64,000 bases of DNA. Source: Trujillonella endophytica. GTDB taxonomy: Bacteria > Actinomycetota > Actinomycetes > Mycobacteriales > Geodermatophilaceae. Below the pieces are notes generated by a model. It was not told the origin of the DNA. It worked only from the letters and a program-made list of their open reading frames with translations, and did no database searches. Both the position numbers and the translations under genes were made by a program. The stretch is taken from the NCBI RefSeq assembly GCF_900110555.1, contig NZ_FOEE01000003.1, positions 124,001-188,000 on the forward strand, in the 5' to 3' direction. Below are positions 35,327 through 44,194 of this stretch, piece after piece; position 1 is the stretch's first letter, and every line of letters begins with the position of its first letter.

Positions 35327-36637
35327 GTGCTGCAGGCATTCGCCGCGGCGTTCCGGACGCCAGACCTCCGGCGCAAGTTGCTGTTCTCCCTGGGCGTCAT
35401 CGCCATCTACCGGCTCGGGGCCGCGATCCCGGGTCCCGGTGTCTCGGTCGAGGCGATTAACAGCTGTCTCGAGCAGGCCCAGGCCTCCGACCAGCGGGAC
35501 CTCTACTCGCTGGTCAACCTGTTCTCCGGCGGTGCGCTGCTCCGGCTGTCGATCTTCGCGCTCGGGATCATGCCGTACATCACGGCGAGCATCATCGTGC
35601 AGCTGCTGGTCGTGGTCATCCCGCGGTTCGAGCAGCTCAAGAAGGAAGGGCAGTCGGGTCAGGCCAAGCTGACCCAGTACACCCGGTACCTCACGATCGC
35701 GCTCGCCGTCCTGCAGAGCACGGGGATCATCGCGCTGGCCCGTAGCGGCCAGCTCTTCCCGAACTGCACCGAGCAGATCATCGAGTCCGACTCCGTCTGG
35801 TCGACCATCGTCCTGGTCATCGCCCTGACCGCCGGCACCGCCGTGATCATGTGGCTGGGCGAGCTGCTGACCGAGAAGGGGATCGGCAACGGCATGTCCG
35901 TGCTGATCTTCACGTCGATCGCCGCGCGCATCCCCGCCGAGGGCGGCTCGATCCTGCAGACCCGCGGCGGCTTCATCTTCGCCATCGTCTGCGTCATCGC
36001 CGTGGTCATCATCGGCACCGTCGTCTTCGTCGAGCAGGCCCAGCGGCGGATCCCGGTGCAGTACGCCAAGCGCATGGTCGGCAGACGGATGTACGGCGGG
36101 ACGTCGACGTACCTGCCGCTCAAGGTGAACCAGGCCGGCGTCATCCCCGTCATCTTCGCGTCGTCGCTGCTGTACCTGCCGCAGCTGATCACGCAGCTGC
36201 AGGGGGACGAGACGGGCGGAGTCCGCCGGTTCGTCGAGAAGTACGTGATCGATCAGAGCAGCCCGGCGCACATCGCGATCTACTTCGGGTTGATCATCTT
36301 CTTCACGTACTTCTACGTGTCGATCACGTTCAACCCCGAAGAACGGGCCGACGACATGAAGCGCTACGGCGGCTTCATCCCGGGCATCCGGCCGGGGCGC
36401 CCGACCGCGGAGTACCTGCAGTACGTGCTGTCCCGCATCACCCTCCCCGGATCGATCTACCTGGGGCTCGTGGCAGTCTTGCCCAACCTGTTCCTCTCCA
36501 TCACGCAGGAGGGACAGAACCAGAACTTCCCGTTCGGCGGGACGGCGGTGCTCATCATGGTCGGAGTGGGGTTGGAGACGGTGAAGCAGATCGAGACGCA
36601 ACTCAACCAGCGCAACTACGAAGGGTTCCTGAAGTAG
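35327..36637 (+). CDS. secY: Preprotein translocase subunit SecY
   Basis: 436 residues, the normal length, with about ten hydrophobic segments. Conserved [20 protein letters not shown] at TM1, a plug-region [20 protein letters not shown], and the cytoplasmic loop [17 protein letters not shown]. Forms the Sec channel with SecE and SecG. GTG at 35327 has GGGGAGGG upstream. It follows a terminator and a -10-like element, so it is likely expressed from its own promoter. Last G of its TAG stop starts the adk GTG. Confidence 0.97.
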   Translation: MLQAFAAAFRTPDLRRKLLFSLGVIAIYRLGAAIPGPGVSVEAINSCLEQAQASDQRDLYSLVNLFSGGALLRLSIFALGIMPYITASIIVQLLVVVIPRFEQLKKEGQSGQAKLTQYTRYLTIALAVLQSTGIIALARSGQLFPNCTEQIIESDSVWSTIVLVIALTAGTAVIMWLGELLTEKGIGNGMSVLIFTSIAARIPAEGGSILQTRGGFIFAIVCVIAVVIIGTVVFVEQAQRRIPVQYAKRMVGRRMYGGTSTYLPLKVNQAGVIPVIFASSLLYLPQLITQLQGDETGGVRRFVEKYVIDQSSPAHIAIYFGLIIFFTYFYVSITFNPEERADDMKRYGGFIPGIRPGRPTAEYLQYVLSRITLPGSIYLGLVAVLPNLFLSITQEGQNQNFPFGGTAVLIMVGVGLETVKQIETQLNQRNYEGFLK

Positions 36638-37251
36638 TGCGCGTCGTGCTGCTCGGTCCCCCCGGTGCCGGCAAGGGGACCCAGGCCCAGGTCATCGCCT
36701 CCCACCTGAGCGCTCCGGCCATCTCGACGGGCGACATCTTCCGCGCCAACGTCAGCGGCCGGACCGAGCTCGGTACCAAGGCGAAGGCCTACATGGACGC
36801 CGGCGACCTGGTCCCCGACGAGATCACGGTGGCCATGGTCAAGGACCGGCTGGCCGAGCCCGACGCCAAGGCGGGCTTCCTGCTGGACGGCTTCCCGCGC
36901 ACGATCGCGCAGGCCGAGCAGCTGCGGGACTCCCTCGCCGAGCTGGGGAACGGGCTGGACTGCGTGCTGGAGCTCGTCGTCGACGAGGACGAGCTCGTGC
37001 GCCGCCTCTCGAGCCGCCGCATGCTCGTCGACGGCGAGTGGGTCCAGCGGGACGACGACAAGCCCGAGACGGTGCGGCACCGCCTGCACGTCTACCGGGA
37101 GCAGACCGCCCCGCTGTCCGGCTTCTACGAGGGCGAGGGGCTGCTGGCGCGCATCGACGCCATCGGCAGCGTCGAGGAGGTCACCGCGCGGGCGCTGGAG
37201 GCCCTGGGGCGGACCCCCGGGAGCGTGCCCGCGCCGCAGGACGGCGAGTAG
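36637..37251 (+). CDS. adk: Adenylate kinase (short-LID form)
   Basis: 204 residues. Interconverts ATP + AMP and 2 ADP. P-loop GPPGAGKGT at residues 7-15; AMP-binding STGDIFR; DGFPRT motif; the lid region is short ([24 protein letters not shown]), lacking the zinc-type insertion, as in mycobacteria. GTG at 36637 overlaps the secY stop by 1 bp. The last 20 or so residues are a Gly/Pro-rich tail. secY-adk-map order is conserved. Confidence 0.97.
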   Translation: MRVVLLGPPGAGKGTQAQVIASHLSAPAISTGDIFRANVSGRTELGTKAKAYMDAGDLVPDEITVAMVKDRLAEPDAKAGFLLDGFPRTIAQAEQLRDSLAELGNGLDCVLELVVDEDELVRRLSSRRMLVDGEWVQRDDDKPETVRHRLHVYREQTAPLSGFYEGEGLLARIDAIGSVEEVTARALEALGRTPGSVPAPQDGE

Positions 37252-37317
37252 GCGCACACCGCCGTGTCGGCCGGGATCCTCAGCCGCCTGCCCCTGCTGG
37301 CGAAGTGGAGTGGACGG

Positions 37318-38121
37318 ATGATCCAGATCAAGACACCCCAGGAGCTCGAGCTCATGCGGGCGGCGGGGCTGGTGGTGGCCGACGCGATCGCGGCGGTCCG
37401 GGTGGCGGTGCGGCCCGGCGTCACCACCGGTGAACTGGACGCCATCGCCGAGGACACCATCCGCAGTGCGGGCGCCGTCCCCTCCTTCCTGGGCTACCAC
37501 GGCTTCACGGGCAGCATCTGCGCGTCGGTCAACGACGAGATCGTGCACGGCATCCCGAGCCCGACGCGGACCCTCGCCGCCGGCGATAACATTTCCATCG
37601 ACTGCGGCGCCATCCTGGCCGGCTGGCACGGCGACTCCGCGGTGACCCTGACGGTGGGGGAGCCCTCGGCCGAGGACGCTGCCCTGATGGCGGTGACCGA
37701 GCGGTCGATGTGGGCCGGCCTGGCCGCGGCCGTTGCCGGGAACCGGTTGACCGACATCAGCCACGCGGTGGAGCAGGTGATCGTCGCCGACGCCCACGCG
37801 TACGGCATCGTCGACCACTACGGCGGCCACGGCATCGGCACCGAGATGCACCAGGACCCCCACGTGCTCAACCACGGGCGTCCCGGCCGCGGGCCGCGGC
37901 TCGTCCCGGGCCTCGCCCTGGCGATCGAACCGATGGTCACCGTGGGGGATCCCGCCACCGTGGAGCTGGACGACGGCTGGACCGTCGTCACCAAGGACGG
38001 GTCGCGCGCCGCGCACTTCGAGCACACCGTGGCCGTCACGCCGGACGGCCCGTGGGTCCTGACGGCCGAGGACGGCGGCGTCGCCGGCCTCACCCCGTTC
38101 GGCATCACGCCGCGTTCGTGA
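37318..38121 (+). CDS. map: Methionine aminopeptidase type I
   Basis: 267 residues from ATG at 37318, chosen because GGAG lies 7 nt upstream and the product starts with IQIKTPQELELMRAAG, the usual map N-terminus. A GTG 54 bp upstream would add 18 residues without family support. Metal ligands are complete: Asp95, Asp106, His171, Glu204 and Glu235; His77 is in VHGIP. It removes the initiator Met from new proteins. About 290 bp then separate it from infA. Confidence 0.95.
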   Translation: MIQIKTPQELELMRAAGLVVADAIAAVRVAVRPGVTTGELDAIAEDTIRSAGAVPSFLGYHGFTGSICASVNDEIVHGIPSPTRTLAAGDNISIDCGAILAGWHGDSAVTLTVGEPSAEDAALMAVTERSMWAGLAAAVAGNRLTDISHAVEQVIVADAHAYGIVDHYGGHGIGTEMHQDPHVLNHGRPGRGPRLVPGLALAIEPMVTVGDPATVELDDGWTVVTKDGSRAAHFEHTVAVTPDGPWVLTAEDGGVAGLTPFGITPRS

Positions 38122-38166
38122 CGCAACGGGCCCCGACGACCGGAGCCCGCCGGCCCCCCGCAGGAC

Positions 38167-38193
38167 CCCGCCACGAGCGTGCGAGCGGTGGGG
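38167..38193 (+). repeat. Core repeat I, copy 2, after map
   Basis: Matches the reverse complement of 17453-17479 at 26 of 27 positions. It forms its own stem, CCCCGCC (38166-38172) with GGTGGGG (38187-38193, one G-T pair), and lies 45 bp past the map stop, so it may act as a terminator. Confidence 0.65.
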
Positions 38194-38225
38194 AGCGGGA
38201 GGTCTTTCGTGTGACGGGGACCCGG

Positions 38226-38255
38226 TTGGAGCGCCGGGCGGGGGCGGGGTACAGT
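38226..38255 (+). promoter_or_regulatory. Promoter candidate for infA-rpmJ-rpsM-rpsK-rpsD-rpoA
   Basis: TTGGAG at 38226-38231 and TACAGT at 38250-38255, 18-bp spacer. Transcription would start about 150 nt before infA. The rest of the map-infA gap shows no gene; GGGAGG near 38397-38402 is the infA ribosome site. Confidence 0.6.
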
Positions 38256-38413
38256 GAACGACGGCGTTCGCGCCGCTCTGTCGTCGTGCTGTGGCCGCAA
38301 GACGCAGGGCGCCCTCGCGAGAACGTCGGTGCACCATCTGCTCCGTAAACCAGCGCACCGCCCCGCCGGGTCCCGGCATGGGCGTGAATCGAGTCAGGGA
38401 GGCCGTGTAGGGC

Positions 38414-38635
38414 ATGGCGAAGAAAGACGGGGCCATCGAGGTCGAGGGTCGCGTCGTCGAGCCCCTGCCCAACGCGATGTTCCGGGTCGAGCTGCAGAAC
38501 GGGCACCGGGTGCTCGCCCACATCAGCGGCAAGATGCGGCAGCACTACATCCGCATCCTGCCCGAGGACCGCGTGGTCGTGGAGCTCTCGCCCTACGACC
38601 TCACCCGCGGTCGCATCGTCTACCGGTACAAGTAA
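38414..38635 (+). CDS. infA: Translation initiation factor IF-1
   Basis: 73 residues ([20 protein letters not shown] to [10 protein letters not shown]), an OB fold that binds the 30S A site during initiation. Family length and both ends are exact. Preceded by its own promoter candidate and by a 27-nt repeat shared with the rpoC terminator. Confidence 0.98.
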   Translation: MAKKDGAIEVEGRVVEPLPNAMFRVELQNGHRVLAHISGKMRQHYIRILPEDRVVVELSPYDLTRGRIVYRYK

Positions 38636-38709
38636 CCGCTGTGCCGCGGCGCCCGATCCCGGGCCGAGCGCGGCCGGCGCACGATCGACAGGAATGAGGG
38701 GCGGCACCG

Positions 38710-38823
38710 GTGAAGGTCCAGCCGTCGGTGAAGAAGATCTGCGACAAGTGCAAGGTGATCCGCCGGCACGGCCGGGTCATGGTCATCTGCGACAACGCCC
38801 GCCACAAGCAGCGGCAGGGCTGA
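38710..38823 (+). CDS. rpmJ: 50S ribosomal protein L36, zinc form
   Basis: 37 residues from GTG at 38710: [19 protein letters not shown] to NARHKQRQG. Cys-X2-Cys, a third Cys and a His form the zinc site of the C+ type. Too short for most gene finders. 15 bp before rpsM. Confidence 0.96.
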   Translation: MKVQPSVKKICDKCKVIRRHGRVMVICDNARHKQRQG

Positions 38824-38838
38824 GGGAGTACCTGAGAC

Positions 38839-39219
38839 ATGGCACGACTGGCTGGCGTAGACCTGCCCCGCGAGAAGCGGATGGAGATCGCGCTCACCTA
38901 CATCTACGGGATCGGCAAGGCCCACGCACAGGAGACCTTGGCCGCGACGGGCGTCAGCCCGGACCTGCGCGCCAAGGACCTCAGTGACGAGGACCTGCTG
39001 AAGCTGCGCGACTACATCGACGAGCACTTCCGCGTCGAGGGTGACCTGCGCCGCGAGGTGGCTGCCGACATCCGCCGCAAGGTGGAGATCGGCTGCTACC
39101 AGGGGCTGCGTCACCGCCGTGGGCTTCCGGTCCACGGGCAGCGCACCAAGACCAATGCGCGCTCGAGCAAGGGCCCGCGCAAGACCATCGCCGGCAAGAA
39201 GAAGGCCGGCAAGAAGTAA
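38839..39219 (+). CDS. rpsM: 30S ribosomal protein S13
   Basis: 126 residues. [20 protein letters not shown] start; helix-turn region [17 protein letters not shown]; conserved [20 protein letters not shown] and basic Lys-rich tail that touches P-site tRNA. GGGAGTACCTGAGAC before the ATG. An unusual hairpin sits in the gap after it. Confidence 0.97.
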   Translation: MARLAGVDLPREKRMEIALTYIYGIGKAHAQETLAATGVSPDLRAKDLSDEDLLKLRDYIDEHFRVEGDLRREVAADIRRKVEIGCYQGLRHRRGLPVHGQRTKTNARSSKGPRKTIAGKKKAGKK

Positions 39220-39226
39220 GCCGCCG

Positions 39227-39270
39227 GCGCGCCGTCGCAGCGACCCGTGAGGGCGGGAGCGACGGCGCGC
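39227..39270 (+). other. Stem-loop between rpsM and rpsK
   Basis: GCGCGCCGTCGC (39227-39238) and GCGACGGCGCGC (39259-39270) are perfect 12-bp complements around a 20-nt loop. Located 8 bp after rpsM; no T-run. The large loop is more like a protein-binding or processing site than a compact terminator. Confidence 0.55.
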
Positions 39271-39316
39271 AGCGAGCTGCATCTGGCCACTGAAACGCTG
39301 AAGGAACCGGAGAGAC

Positions 39317-39724
39317 ATGCCTCCCAGGGCTCGCGCCGCGGCTGGTGCCAAGAAGGTCCGCCGCAAGGAGAAGAAGAACGTCGCCCACGGCGCCGCGCAC
39401 ATCAAGAGCACGTTCAACAACACGATCGTGTCGATCACCGACCCGAACGGGAACGTGATCAGCTGGGCCTCGGCCGGCCACGTCGGCTTCAAGGGGTCGC
39501 GCAAGTCGACCCCGTTCGCCGCGCAGATGGCGGCGGAGAACGCCGCCCGCAAGGCGCAGGAGCACGGCATGCGCAAGGTCGACGTTTTCGTGAAGGGTCC
39601 CGGCTCCGGCCGGGAGACCGCGATCCGCTCCCTGCAGGCCACCGGTCTCGAGGTGGGTCAGATCCAGGACGTGACGCCGCAGCCGCACAACGGCTGCCGC
39701 CCCAAGAAGCGCCGCCGGGTCTGA
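39317..39724 (+). CDS. rpsK: 30S ribosomal protein S11
   Basis: 135 residues. Basic N-terminus, then [40 protein letters not shown] and the C-terminal [15 protein letters not shown]. Contacts the Shine-Dalgarno helix on the platform. Start with GGAACCGGAGAGAC upstream. Confidence 0.97.
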   Translation: MPPRARAAAGAKKVRRKEKKNVAHGAAHIKSTFNNTIVSITDPNGNVISWASAGHVGFKGSRKSTPFAAQMAAENAARKAQEHGMRKVDVFVKGPGSGRETAIRSLQATGLEVGQIQDVTPQPHNGCRPKKRRRV

Positions 39725-39759
39725 CCGGTCACTGACGAGACGAACGAGGAGTACCTGAC

Positions 39760-40386
39760 GTGGCCCGTTACACCGGAGCCGACTGCCGCCTGTGTCGGCG
39801 CGAGAAGATGAAGCTGTTCCTCAAGGGCAGCAAGTGCGAGTCCCCGAAGTGCCCGATCGAGATCCGGCCCTACCCGCCGGGCGAGCACGGCCGGGGTCGC
39901 AGCAAGGACAGCGAGTACCTCCTGCAGCTGCGCGAGAAGCAGAAGGCCCGCCGCATCTACGGCGTGCTGGAGAAGCAGTTCCGCGGCTACTACGAGGAGG
40001 CGAACAAGAAGTCGGGCAAGACCGGTGAGGTCCTGCTGCAGATCCTCGAGTCGCGCCTCGACAACGTGGTCTACCGGGCCGGCTTCGCCGAGTCCCGCGA
40101 CATGGCCCGCCAGCTGGTGCGCCACGGCCACATCCGGGTGAACGGCCGCAAGGTCGACATCCCGTCGTACCGCGTCAGCGCGAACGACATCATCGAGGTC
40201 TCGGAGAAGTCCCGGACGATGCTGCCGTTCGAGATCGCCCAGGCCCGTGCCGGCGAGCGGCCCGTGCCGCCGTGGCTGGAGGTCATCAGCAGCCAGCTGC
40301 GCGTGCTCGTGCACAGCGTGCCGGCCCGCCAGGTGATCGACACCCCGGTGCAGGAGCAGCTGATCGTGGAGCTCTACTCCAAGTAG
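39760..40386 (+). CDS. rpsD: 30S ribosomal protein S4, zinc form
   Basis: 208 residues from GTG at 39760. N-terminal zinc site with Cys9, Cys12, Cys26 and Cys31, then the S4 RNA-binding domain ([38 protein letters not shown]). Nucleates the 30S body; it is the alpha-operon repressor in E. coli. It sits directly before the nested hairpin ahead of rpoA. Confidence 0.97.
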   Translation: MARYTGADCRLCRREKMKLFLKGSKCESPKCPIEIRPYPPGEHGRGRSKDSEYLLQLREKQKARRIYGVLEKQFRGYYEEANKKSGKTGEVLLQILESRLDNVVYRAGFAESRDMARQLVRHGHIRVNGRKVDIPSYRVSANDIIEVSEKSRTMLPFEIAQARAGERPVPPWLEVISSQLRVLVHSVPARQVIDTPVQEQLIVELYSK

Positions 40387-40394
40387 CAGGAGAC

Positions 40395-40469
40395 GGGCCC
40401 CCTGCTCCCACCGGTCGCGGTGGGACCCTGCAGGGGGCCCGGGTTCCGGCGGGCGGACCGATGTCCGCC
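40395..40469 (+). terminator. Tandem hairpins between rpsD and rpoA
   Basis: GGGCCCCCTGC (40395-40405) pairs with GCAGGGGGCCC (40430-40440), 11 bp, enclosing CCCACCG/CGGTGGG (40407-40413, 40418-40424) with loop GTCG. A second stem GGCGGAC/GTCCGCC (40452-40458, 40463-40469) with loop CGAT follows. They may lower read-through into rpoA relative to the ribosomal genes. No good promoter was seen in the remaining 65 bp. Confidence 0.6.
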
Positions 40470-40534
40470 GGAGCCAGCACCACCCCCTCACGGCGTCATA
40501 TGGCGGTCGCCGGAGGACACGAAGGAGAACCACC

Positions 40535-41599
40535 GTGCTCATCGCACAGCGCCCCACCCTGACCGAGGAGACGATCTCCGAGCAGCGCTCGCGGTTCGTC
40601 ATCGAGCCGCTGGAGCCCGGCTTCGGCTACACGCTCGGCAACTCCCTGCGTCGCACCCTGCTGTCGTCGATCCCCGGTGCTGCCGTGACCAGCATCCGGA
40701 TCGAGGGCACCCTGCACGAGTTCACCACCGTGCCGGGCGTCAAGGAGGACGTCACCGAGATCATCCTGAACCTCAAGGGTCTCGTGGTCAGCTCCGACTC
40801 CGACGAGCCGGTGACCATGTACCTGCGCAAGCAGGGCCCCGGTGAGGTGACCGCCGCCGACATCGCGCCCCCGGCCGGTGTCGAGGTGCACAACCCCGAC
40901 ATGCACATCGCCACGCTGAACGGCAAGGGTCGGCTCGAGATCGAGCTGGTCGTCGAGCGGGGTCGGGGCTACGTGCCCGCGCCGCAGAACAAGCAGCCCG
41001 GCCAGGAGATCGGCCGCATCCCCGTGGACTCGATCTACTCGCCGGTCCTCAAGGTCACCTACGCCGTCGAGGCGACGCGTGTCGAGCAGCGGACCGACTT
41101 CGACCGGCTCGTCGTCGATGTCGAGACCAAGCCGTCGATCGTCCCCCGTGACGCCATCGCCAGCGCCGGCTCCACGCTGGTCGAGCTCTTCGGCCTGCTG
41201 CGCGAGCTGAACCTCGACGCCGAGGGCATCGAGGTCGGGCCCAGCCCGGCCGAGGCCGCCGACATCGCGAACTTCTCGATGCCGATCGAGGACATGGACC
41301 TCACGGTCCGGTCCTACAACTGCCTCAAGCGCGAGGGCGTGCACACCGTCGGTGAGCTCGTCACCCGCTCCGAGGCGGACCTGCTGGACATCCGCAACTT
41401 CGGGGCCAAGTCCATCGACGAGGTCAAGATGAAGCTGGCCGCGATGGGCCTGGCCCTCAAGGACAGCCCGCCCGGGTTCATCCCGAGCTCCATCGAGAGC
41501 TACGACGAGGGCTACGAGACCGACGCGTACCAGACCACCGGGTACGCCGAGGGCGGCGACTTCGGCGACGCGGTGTACCAGGAGACCGAGCAGCTCTGA
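40535..41599 (+). CDS. rpoA: DNA-directed RNA polymerase alpha subunit
   Basis: 354 residues from GTG at 40535 after GAAGGAGAACCACC. Alpha-NTD for dimerisation and assembly ([20 protein letters not shown]), linker, then the alpha-CTD for UP-element and activator contact ([38 protein letters not shown]). The C-terminal tail of about 40 residues is acidic and Tyr-rich ([20 protein letters not shown]), as in other actinobacteria. Confidence 0.98.
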   Translation: MLIAQRPTLTEETISEQRSRFVIEPLEPGFGYTLGNSLRRTLLSSIPGAAVTSIRIEGTLHEFTTVPGVKEDVTEIILNLKGLVVSSDSDEPVTMYLRKQGPGEVTAADIAPPAGVEVHNPDMHIATLNGKGRLEIELVVERGRGYVPAPQNKQPGQEIGRIPVDSIYSPVLKVTYAVEATRVEQRTDFDRLVVDVETKPSIVPRDAIASAGSTLVELFGLLRELNLDAEGIEVGPSPAEAADIANFSMPIEDMDLTVRSYNCLKREGVHTVGELVTRSEADLLDIRNFGAKSIDEVKMKLAAMGLALKDSPPGFIPSSIESYDEGYETDAYQTTGYAEGGDFGDAVYQETEQL

Positions 41600-41610
41600 G
41601 CAGTCCGGTG

Positions 41611-41639
41611 CCGGACGGCGGGCCAGCCCCGCCGTCCGG
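41611..41639 (+). terminator. Hairpin between rpoA and rplQ
   Basis: CCGGACGGCGGG (41611-41622) pairs with CCCGCCGTCCGG (41628-41639) over 12 bp, loop CCAGC. It starts 11 bp past the rpoA stop in a 185-bp gap; rplQ is preceded by TGAGGAAGGACCGAC. Confidence 0.65.
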
Positions 41640-41784
41640 TGCCGTCCCGGCACCCGCCACACTGGGTGCCACGGAATCCAGCACCAGCCAGCTCCGCCCT
41701 CCGCGGGCGAGGCGACGCACCGGAACACGAACAGCATGGCTGCGGCCCGGCACGACCGCCTGCGCCGCCTGAGGAAGGACCGAC

Positions 41785-42384
41785 ATGCCCACCCCCACCA
41801 AGGGCCCCCGTCTCGGCGGTTCCCCGTCGCACGAGCGGCTGATGCTGGCGAACCTGGCCACCTCGCTGTTCGAGCACGGCCGGATCACCACCACCGAGGC
41901 GAAGGCCAAGCGGCTGCGCCCGCTGGCCGAGAAGCTGGTGACCTTCGCCAAGCGCGGTGACCTGCACGCGCGTCGTCAGGTCATGACGACGATCCGTGAC
42001 AAGGACGTCGTCCACCACCTCTTCGCCGAGATCGGTCCCCGGTTCGAGAACCGGCCCGGCGGCTACACCCGGATCACCAAGGTCGGGCCGCGCAAGGGCG
42101 ACAACGCCCCCATGGCGGTCATCGAGCTGGTCGAGGCCCTGACCGTCGCCCAGCAGGCCGTCGGCGAGGCCGAGCGGGCCCGCGGCACGCAGTTCGCGAC
42201 CAGCGCCGGCACCGCCGCCGCCGGCGGCGAGGTCACCGCCGACGCCCTGGAGCAGGCCGACAGTGCCGACTCGGCGGAGAGCGCCGACAGCGCGGACTCG
42301 CCCGACGAGGTCGACGCCGAGTCAGCCGACGAGACGGCCGAGGCGGCCGACGAGACCGCCGAGGACGCGGACGGCGCCAAGTGA
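41785..42384 (+). CDS. rplQ: 50S ribosomal protein L17 with an acidic C-terminal extension
   Basis: 199 residues. Core L17 ([20 protein letters not shown] to [20 protein letters not shown]) ends near residue 120. The next 80 residues turn from Ala-rich to a strongly acidic Asp/Ser/Ala/Glu repeat ([20 protein letters not shown], then [17 protein letters not shown]). Extended acidic tails occur in actinobacterial L17, but the core in E. coli is about 127 residues. The stop overlaps a small acidic gene by 4 bp. Confidence 0.96.
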   Translation: MPTPTKGPRLGGSPSHERLMLANLATSLFEHGRITTTEAKAKRLRPLAEKLVTFAKRGDLHARRQVMTTIRDKDVVHHLFAEIGPRFENRPGGYTRITKVGPRKGDNAPMAVIELVEALTVAQQAVGEAERARGTQFATSAGTAAAGGEVTADALEQADSADSAESADSADSPDEVDAESADETAEAADETAEDADGAK

Positions 42385-42650
42385 CCGAGCCGGACGGCGA
42401 CACCACGCCGGGCACGGCCGACGCCGAGGCGCAGGAGGTCGTCACCGACGTGTTCAGCCCTGACGGCAACCGGCAGGACTTCTCGTCGGTCGTGGCCCAG
42501 CCGGAGCGGCAGAACATCTCGATCGTCGACGACCCCGGCCTGTCCCCGGAGGTCGCGAGCGCGGCCGCCGCGGAGATCGAGGCCGCCGAGCTCGGGGACG
42601 CTGCCAGCCAGCAGTACGAGGGCGGGGACTCCGCTCCCGACCCCCAGTGA
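42381..42650 (+). CDS. Small acidic protein of unknown function, coupled to rplQ
   Basis: 89 residues from GTG at 42381 (GTGA overlap with rplQ). Acidic throughout, Ala/Glu/Asp-rich, with a central less acidic stretch ([36 protein letters not shown]) and no Cys or membrane helix. I do not recognise a family. Codon use matches its neighbours. Position between rplQ and truA and the tight overlap argue that it is translated. It could also be a detached continuation of the L17 acidic tail. Confidence 0.6.
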   Translation: MTEPDGDTTPGTADAEAQEVVTDVFSPDGNRQDFSSVVAQPERQNISIVDDPGLSPEVASAAAAEIEAAELGDAASQQYEGGDSAPDPQ

Positions 42651-42654
42651 CGCC

Positions 42655-43536
42655 CTGAACGCGCACCACCCCGACGAGCCCGTCACCGATCCCGGTGGCG
42701 GGCTCGTCCGTCTCCGGATCGAGCAGCGCAGCGGCCTGGTCCGGGTCCGCTTCGACGTCGCCTACGACGGGACGGCGCTGCACGGCTGGGCCCGGCAGCC
42801 CGACCAGCGGACGGTGCAGGCCGACCTCGAGGAGGGCCTGGCCCGCGTGCTGCGCGTCCCGGTGTCGCTGACCGTCGCCGGCCGCACGGACGCGGGGGTG
42901 CACGCGACGGGCCAGGTGGCCCACGCCGACCTGCAGCGACCGGTCTGGGAGGAGCAGCGCGGCAAGCTCGTCCGGCGGCTGCGCGGCGTGCTGCCCCGCG
43001 ACATCGCCGTCCGTGCCGTGCGCGAGGTCCCGTTCGACTTCGACGCCCGGTTCTCGGCGCTGGCCCGCCACTACGTCTACCGCCTCACCGACGTCGACGC
43101 CGGCCCCGATCCGTTGCGCCGGGCCGACACCGTCGGCTGGCCGCGCCGGCTCGACGCCGACGCCATGGCGGCCGCGGCGGCCCCGCTGGTCGGGCTGCAC
43201 GACTTCGCCGCCTTCTGCCGCCGGCGGGAGGGCGCCACGACCATCCGGACCCTGCTGGACCTGCGCGTGACCCGCGAGGGCGACCTGGTCCGGGTGCACG
43301 CCTCCGCCGACGCGTTCTGCCACTCGATGGTGCGCAGCCTCGTGGGCGCCCTGACGGCCGTCGGCGAGAGTCGGCGGACGGCGGACTGGCCCGCGGCGCT
43401 GCTCCGGTCGTCCGAGCGGTCCAGCGAGGTCCCCGTCGTCCCGCCGGGCGGGCTCACCCTCCTGCGGGTCGACTACCCGCCCGACGACGAGCTCGCCGCG
43501 CGGGCCGAGGTCACCCGCGCGGTCCGGCCGACCTGA
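42655..43536 (+). CDS. truA: tRNA pseudouridine synthase A (start codon unresolved)
   Basis: Makes pseudouridine at positions 38-40 of the tRNA anticodon arm. The body is complete: RVRFDVAYDGTALHGWARQP, catalytic Asp in VAGRTDAGVHATGQ, HDFAAFCRRREGATTIRT, and FCHSMVRSLVGALTAVG. The problem is the start. The first strand (DVAYDGT) lies upstream of the first in-frame GTG (42814), and no ATG, GTG or TTG occurs further up. 42655 (CTG) is given as the earliest plausible start. One extra base near 42653-42656 would instead join it to GTG 42647, overlapping the preceding stop. Its 3' end overlaps the next gene by 26 bp, tail to tail. Confidence 0.85.
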   Translation: MNAHHPDEPVTDPGGGLVRLRIEQRSGLVRVRFDVAYDGTALHGWARQPDQRTVQADLEEGLARVLRVPVSLTVAGRTDAGVHATGQVAHADLQRPVWEEQRGKLVRRLRGVLPRDIAVRAVREVPFDFDARFSALARHYVYRLTDVDAGPDPLRRADTVGWPRRLDADAMAAAAAPLVGLHDFAAFCRRREGATTIRTLLDLRVTREGDLVRVHASADAFCHSMVRSLVGALTAVGESRRTADWPAALLRSSERSSEVPVVPPGGLTLLRVDYPPDDELAARAEVTRAVRPT

Positions 43537-44185
43537 CCGCCTCGGCGACCGGGGTCGGCCCCGACACCAGCTCGAGCACCGCGCCGTCGAGGGGCGCGTC
43601 GAGCAGGGCGACCAGGACGGCGGCGACGTCGTCGCGCGGAACGGAGCCGCGGTCGACCGACGGTGCCAGCGTGACCGACCCCGTGCCGGCGTCGTCGGTG
43701 AGCCCGCCCGGCCGCAGCACCGTCACCGCGAGCCCCGGCCGGCCGAGGACCGCCTCCTCGGCCGCGAGCTTGGCCCGCAGGTAGGCGGTGAAGACCTCGT
43801 CGACGCCCTCGGGTGTCGCCCCGCCCGCGACCAGGTCGGCCCCCATGGAGGAGACCAGCAGGTAGGTGCGGACGCCGGCCCGCTCGGCCGCGTCGGCGAG
43901 CAGGACGGCGGCGGCGCGGTCGACCGTGTCCTTGCGGGCGATGCCGCTGCCCGGACCGGCGCCCGCAGCGAAGACCACCGCATCGGCGCCCCGGACGACC
44001 GCGGCCACGTCGTCCACCGACGCCGTCTCCAGGTCCAGGACGGCCGGATCGACGCCGTCGTCGGCGAGATCGGACCGGTGGGCCGGGTTGCGGACGATCC
44101 CGACCACCGAGTCCCCGCGGGCGGACAGCAGGCGGCCGAGACGGCGGGCGATCTGGCCGTGGGCGCCGGCGACGACGATGCGCAT
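43511..44185 (-). CDS. NAD(P)-binding SDR-like protein
   Basis: 224 residues. N-terminal Rossmann nucleotide-binding motif (MRIVVAGAHGQIARRLGRLL), ADAVVFAAGAGPGSG at the end of beta-4, then LLVSSMGAD and a YLRAKLAAEEAV segment with the Tyr-X3-Lys pair of extended/atypical SDRs. These resemble NmrA/NAD(P)H-binding proteins of the YwnB/YhfK type; the substrate is unknown. ATG at 44185; the stop lies inside the 3' end of truA. 9 bp separate it from the mobA-like gene on the same strand, so the two probably share a transcript. Confidence 0.85.
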   Translation of the reverse strand: MRIVVAGAHGQIARRLGRLLSARGDSVVGIVRNPAHRSDLADDGVDPAVLDLETASVDDVAAVVRGADAVVFAAGAGPGSGIARKDTVDRAAAVLLADAAERAGVRTYLLVSSMGADLVAGGATPEGVDEVFTAYLRAKLAAEEAVLGRPGLAVTVLRPGGLTDDAGTGSVTLAPSVDRGSVPRDDVAAVLVALLDAPLDGAVLELVSGPTPVAEAVRSAGPRG

Positions 44186-44194
44186 GCGACGCCC

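Noticed and set aside
42814-43536. truA beginning at the GTG at 42814
   Set aside because: This would remove the conserved first strand and the YDGT motif, which are clearly encoded in the same frame just upstream.
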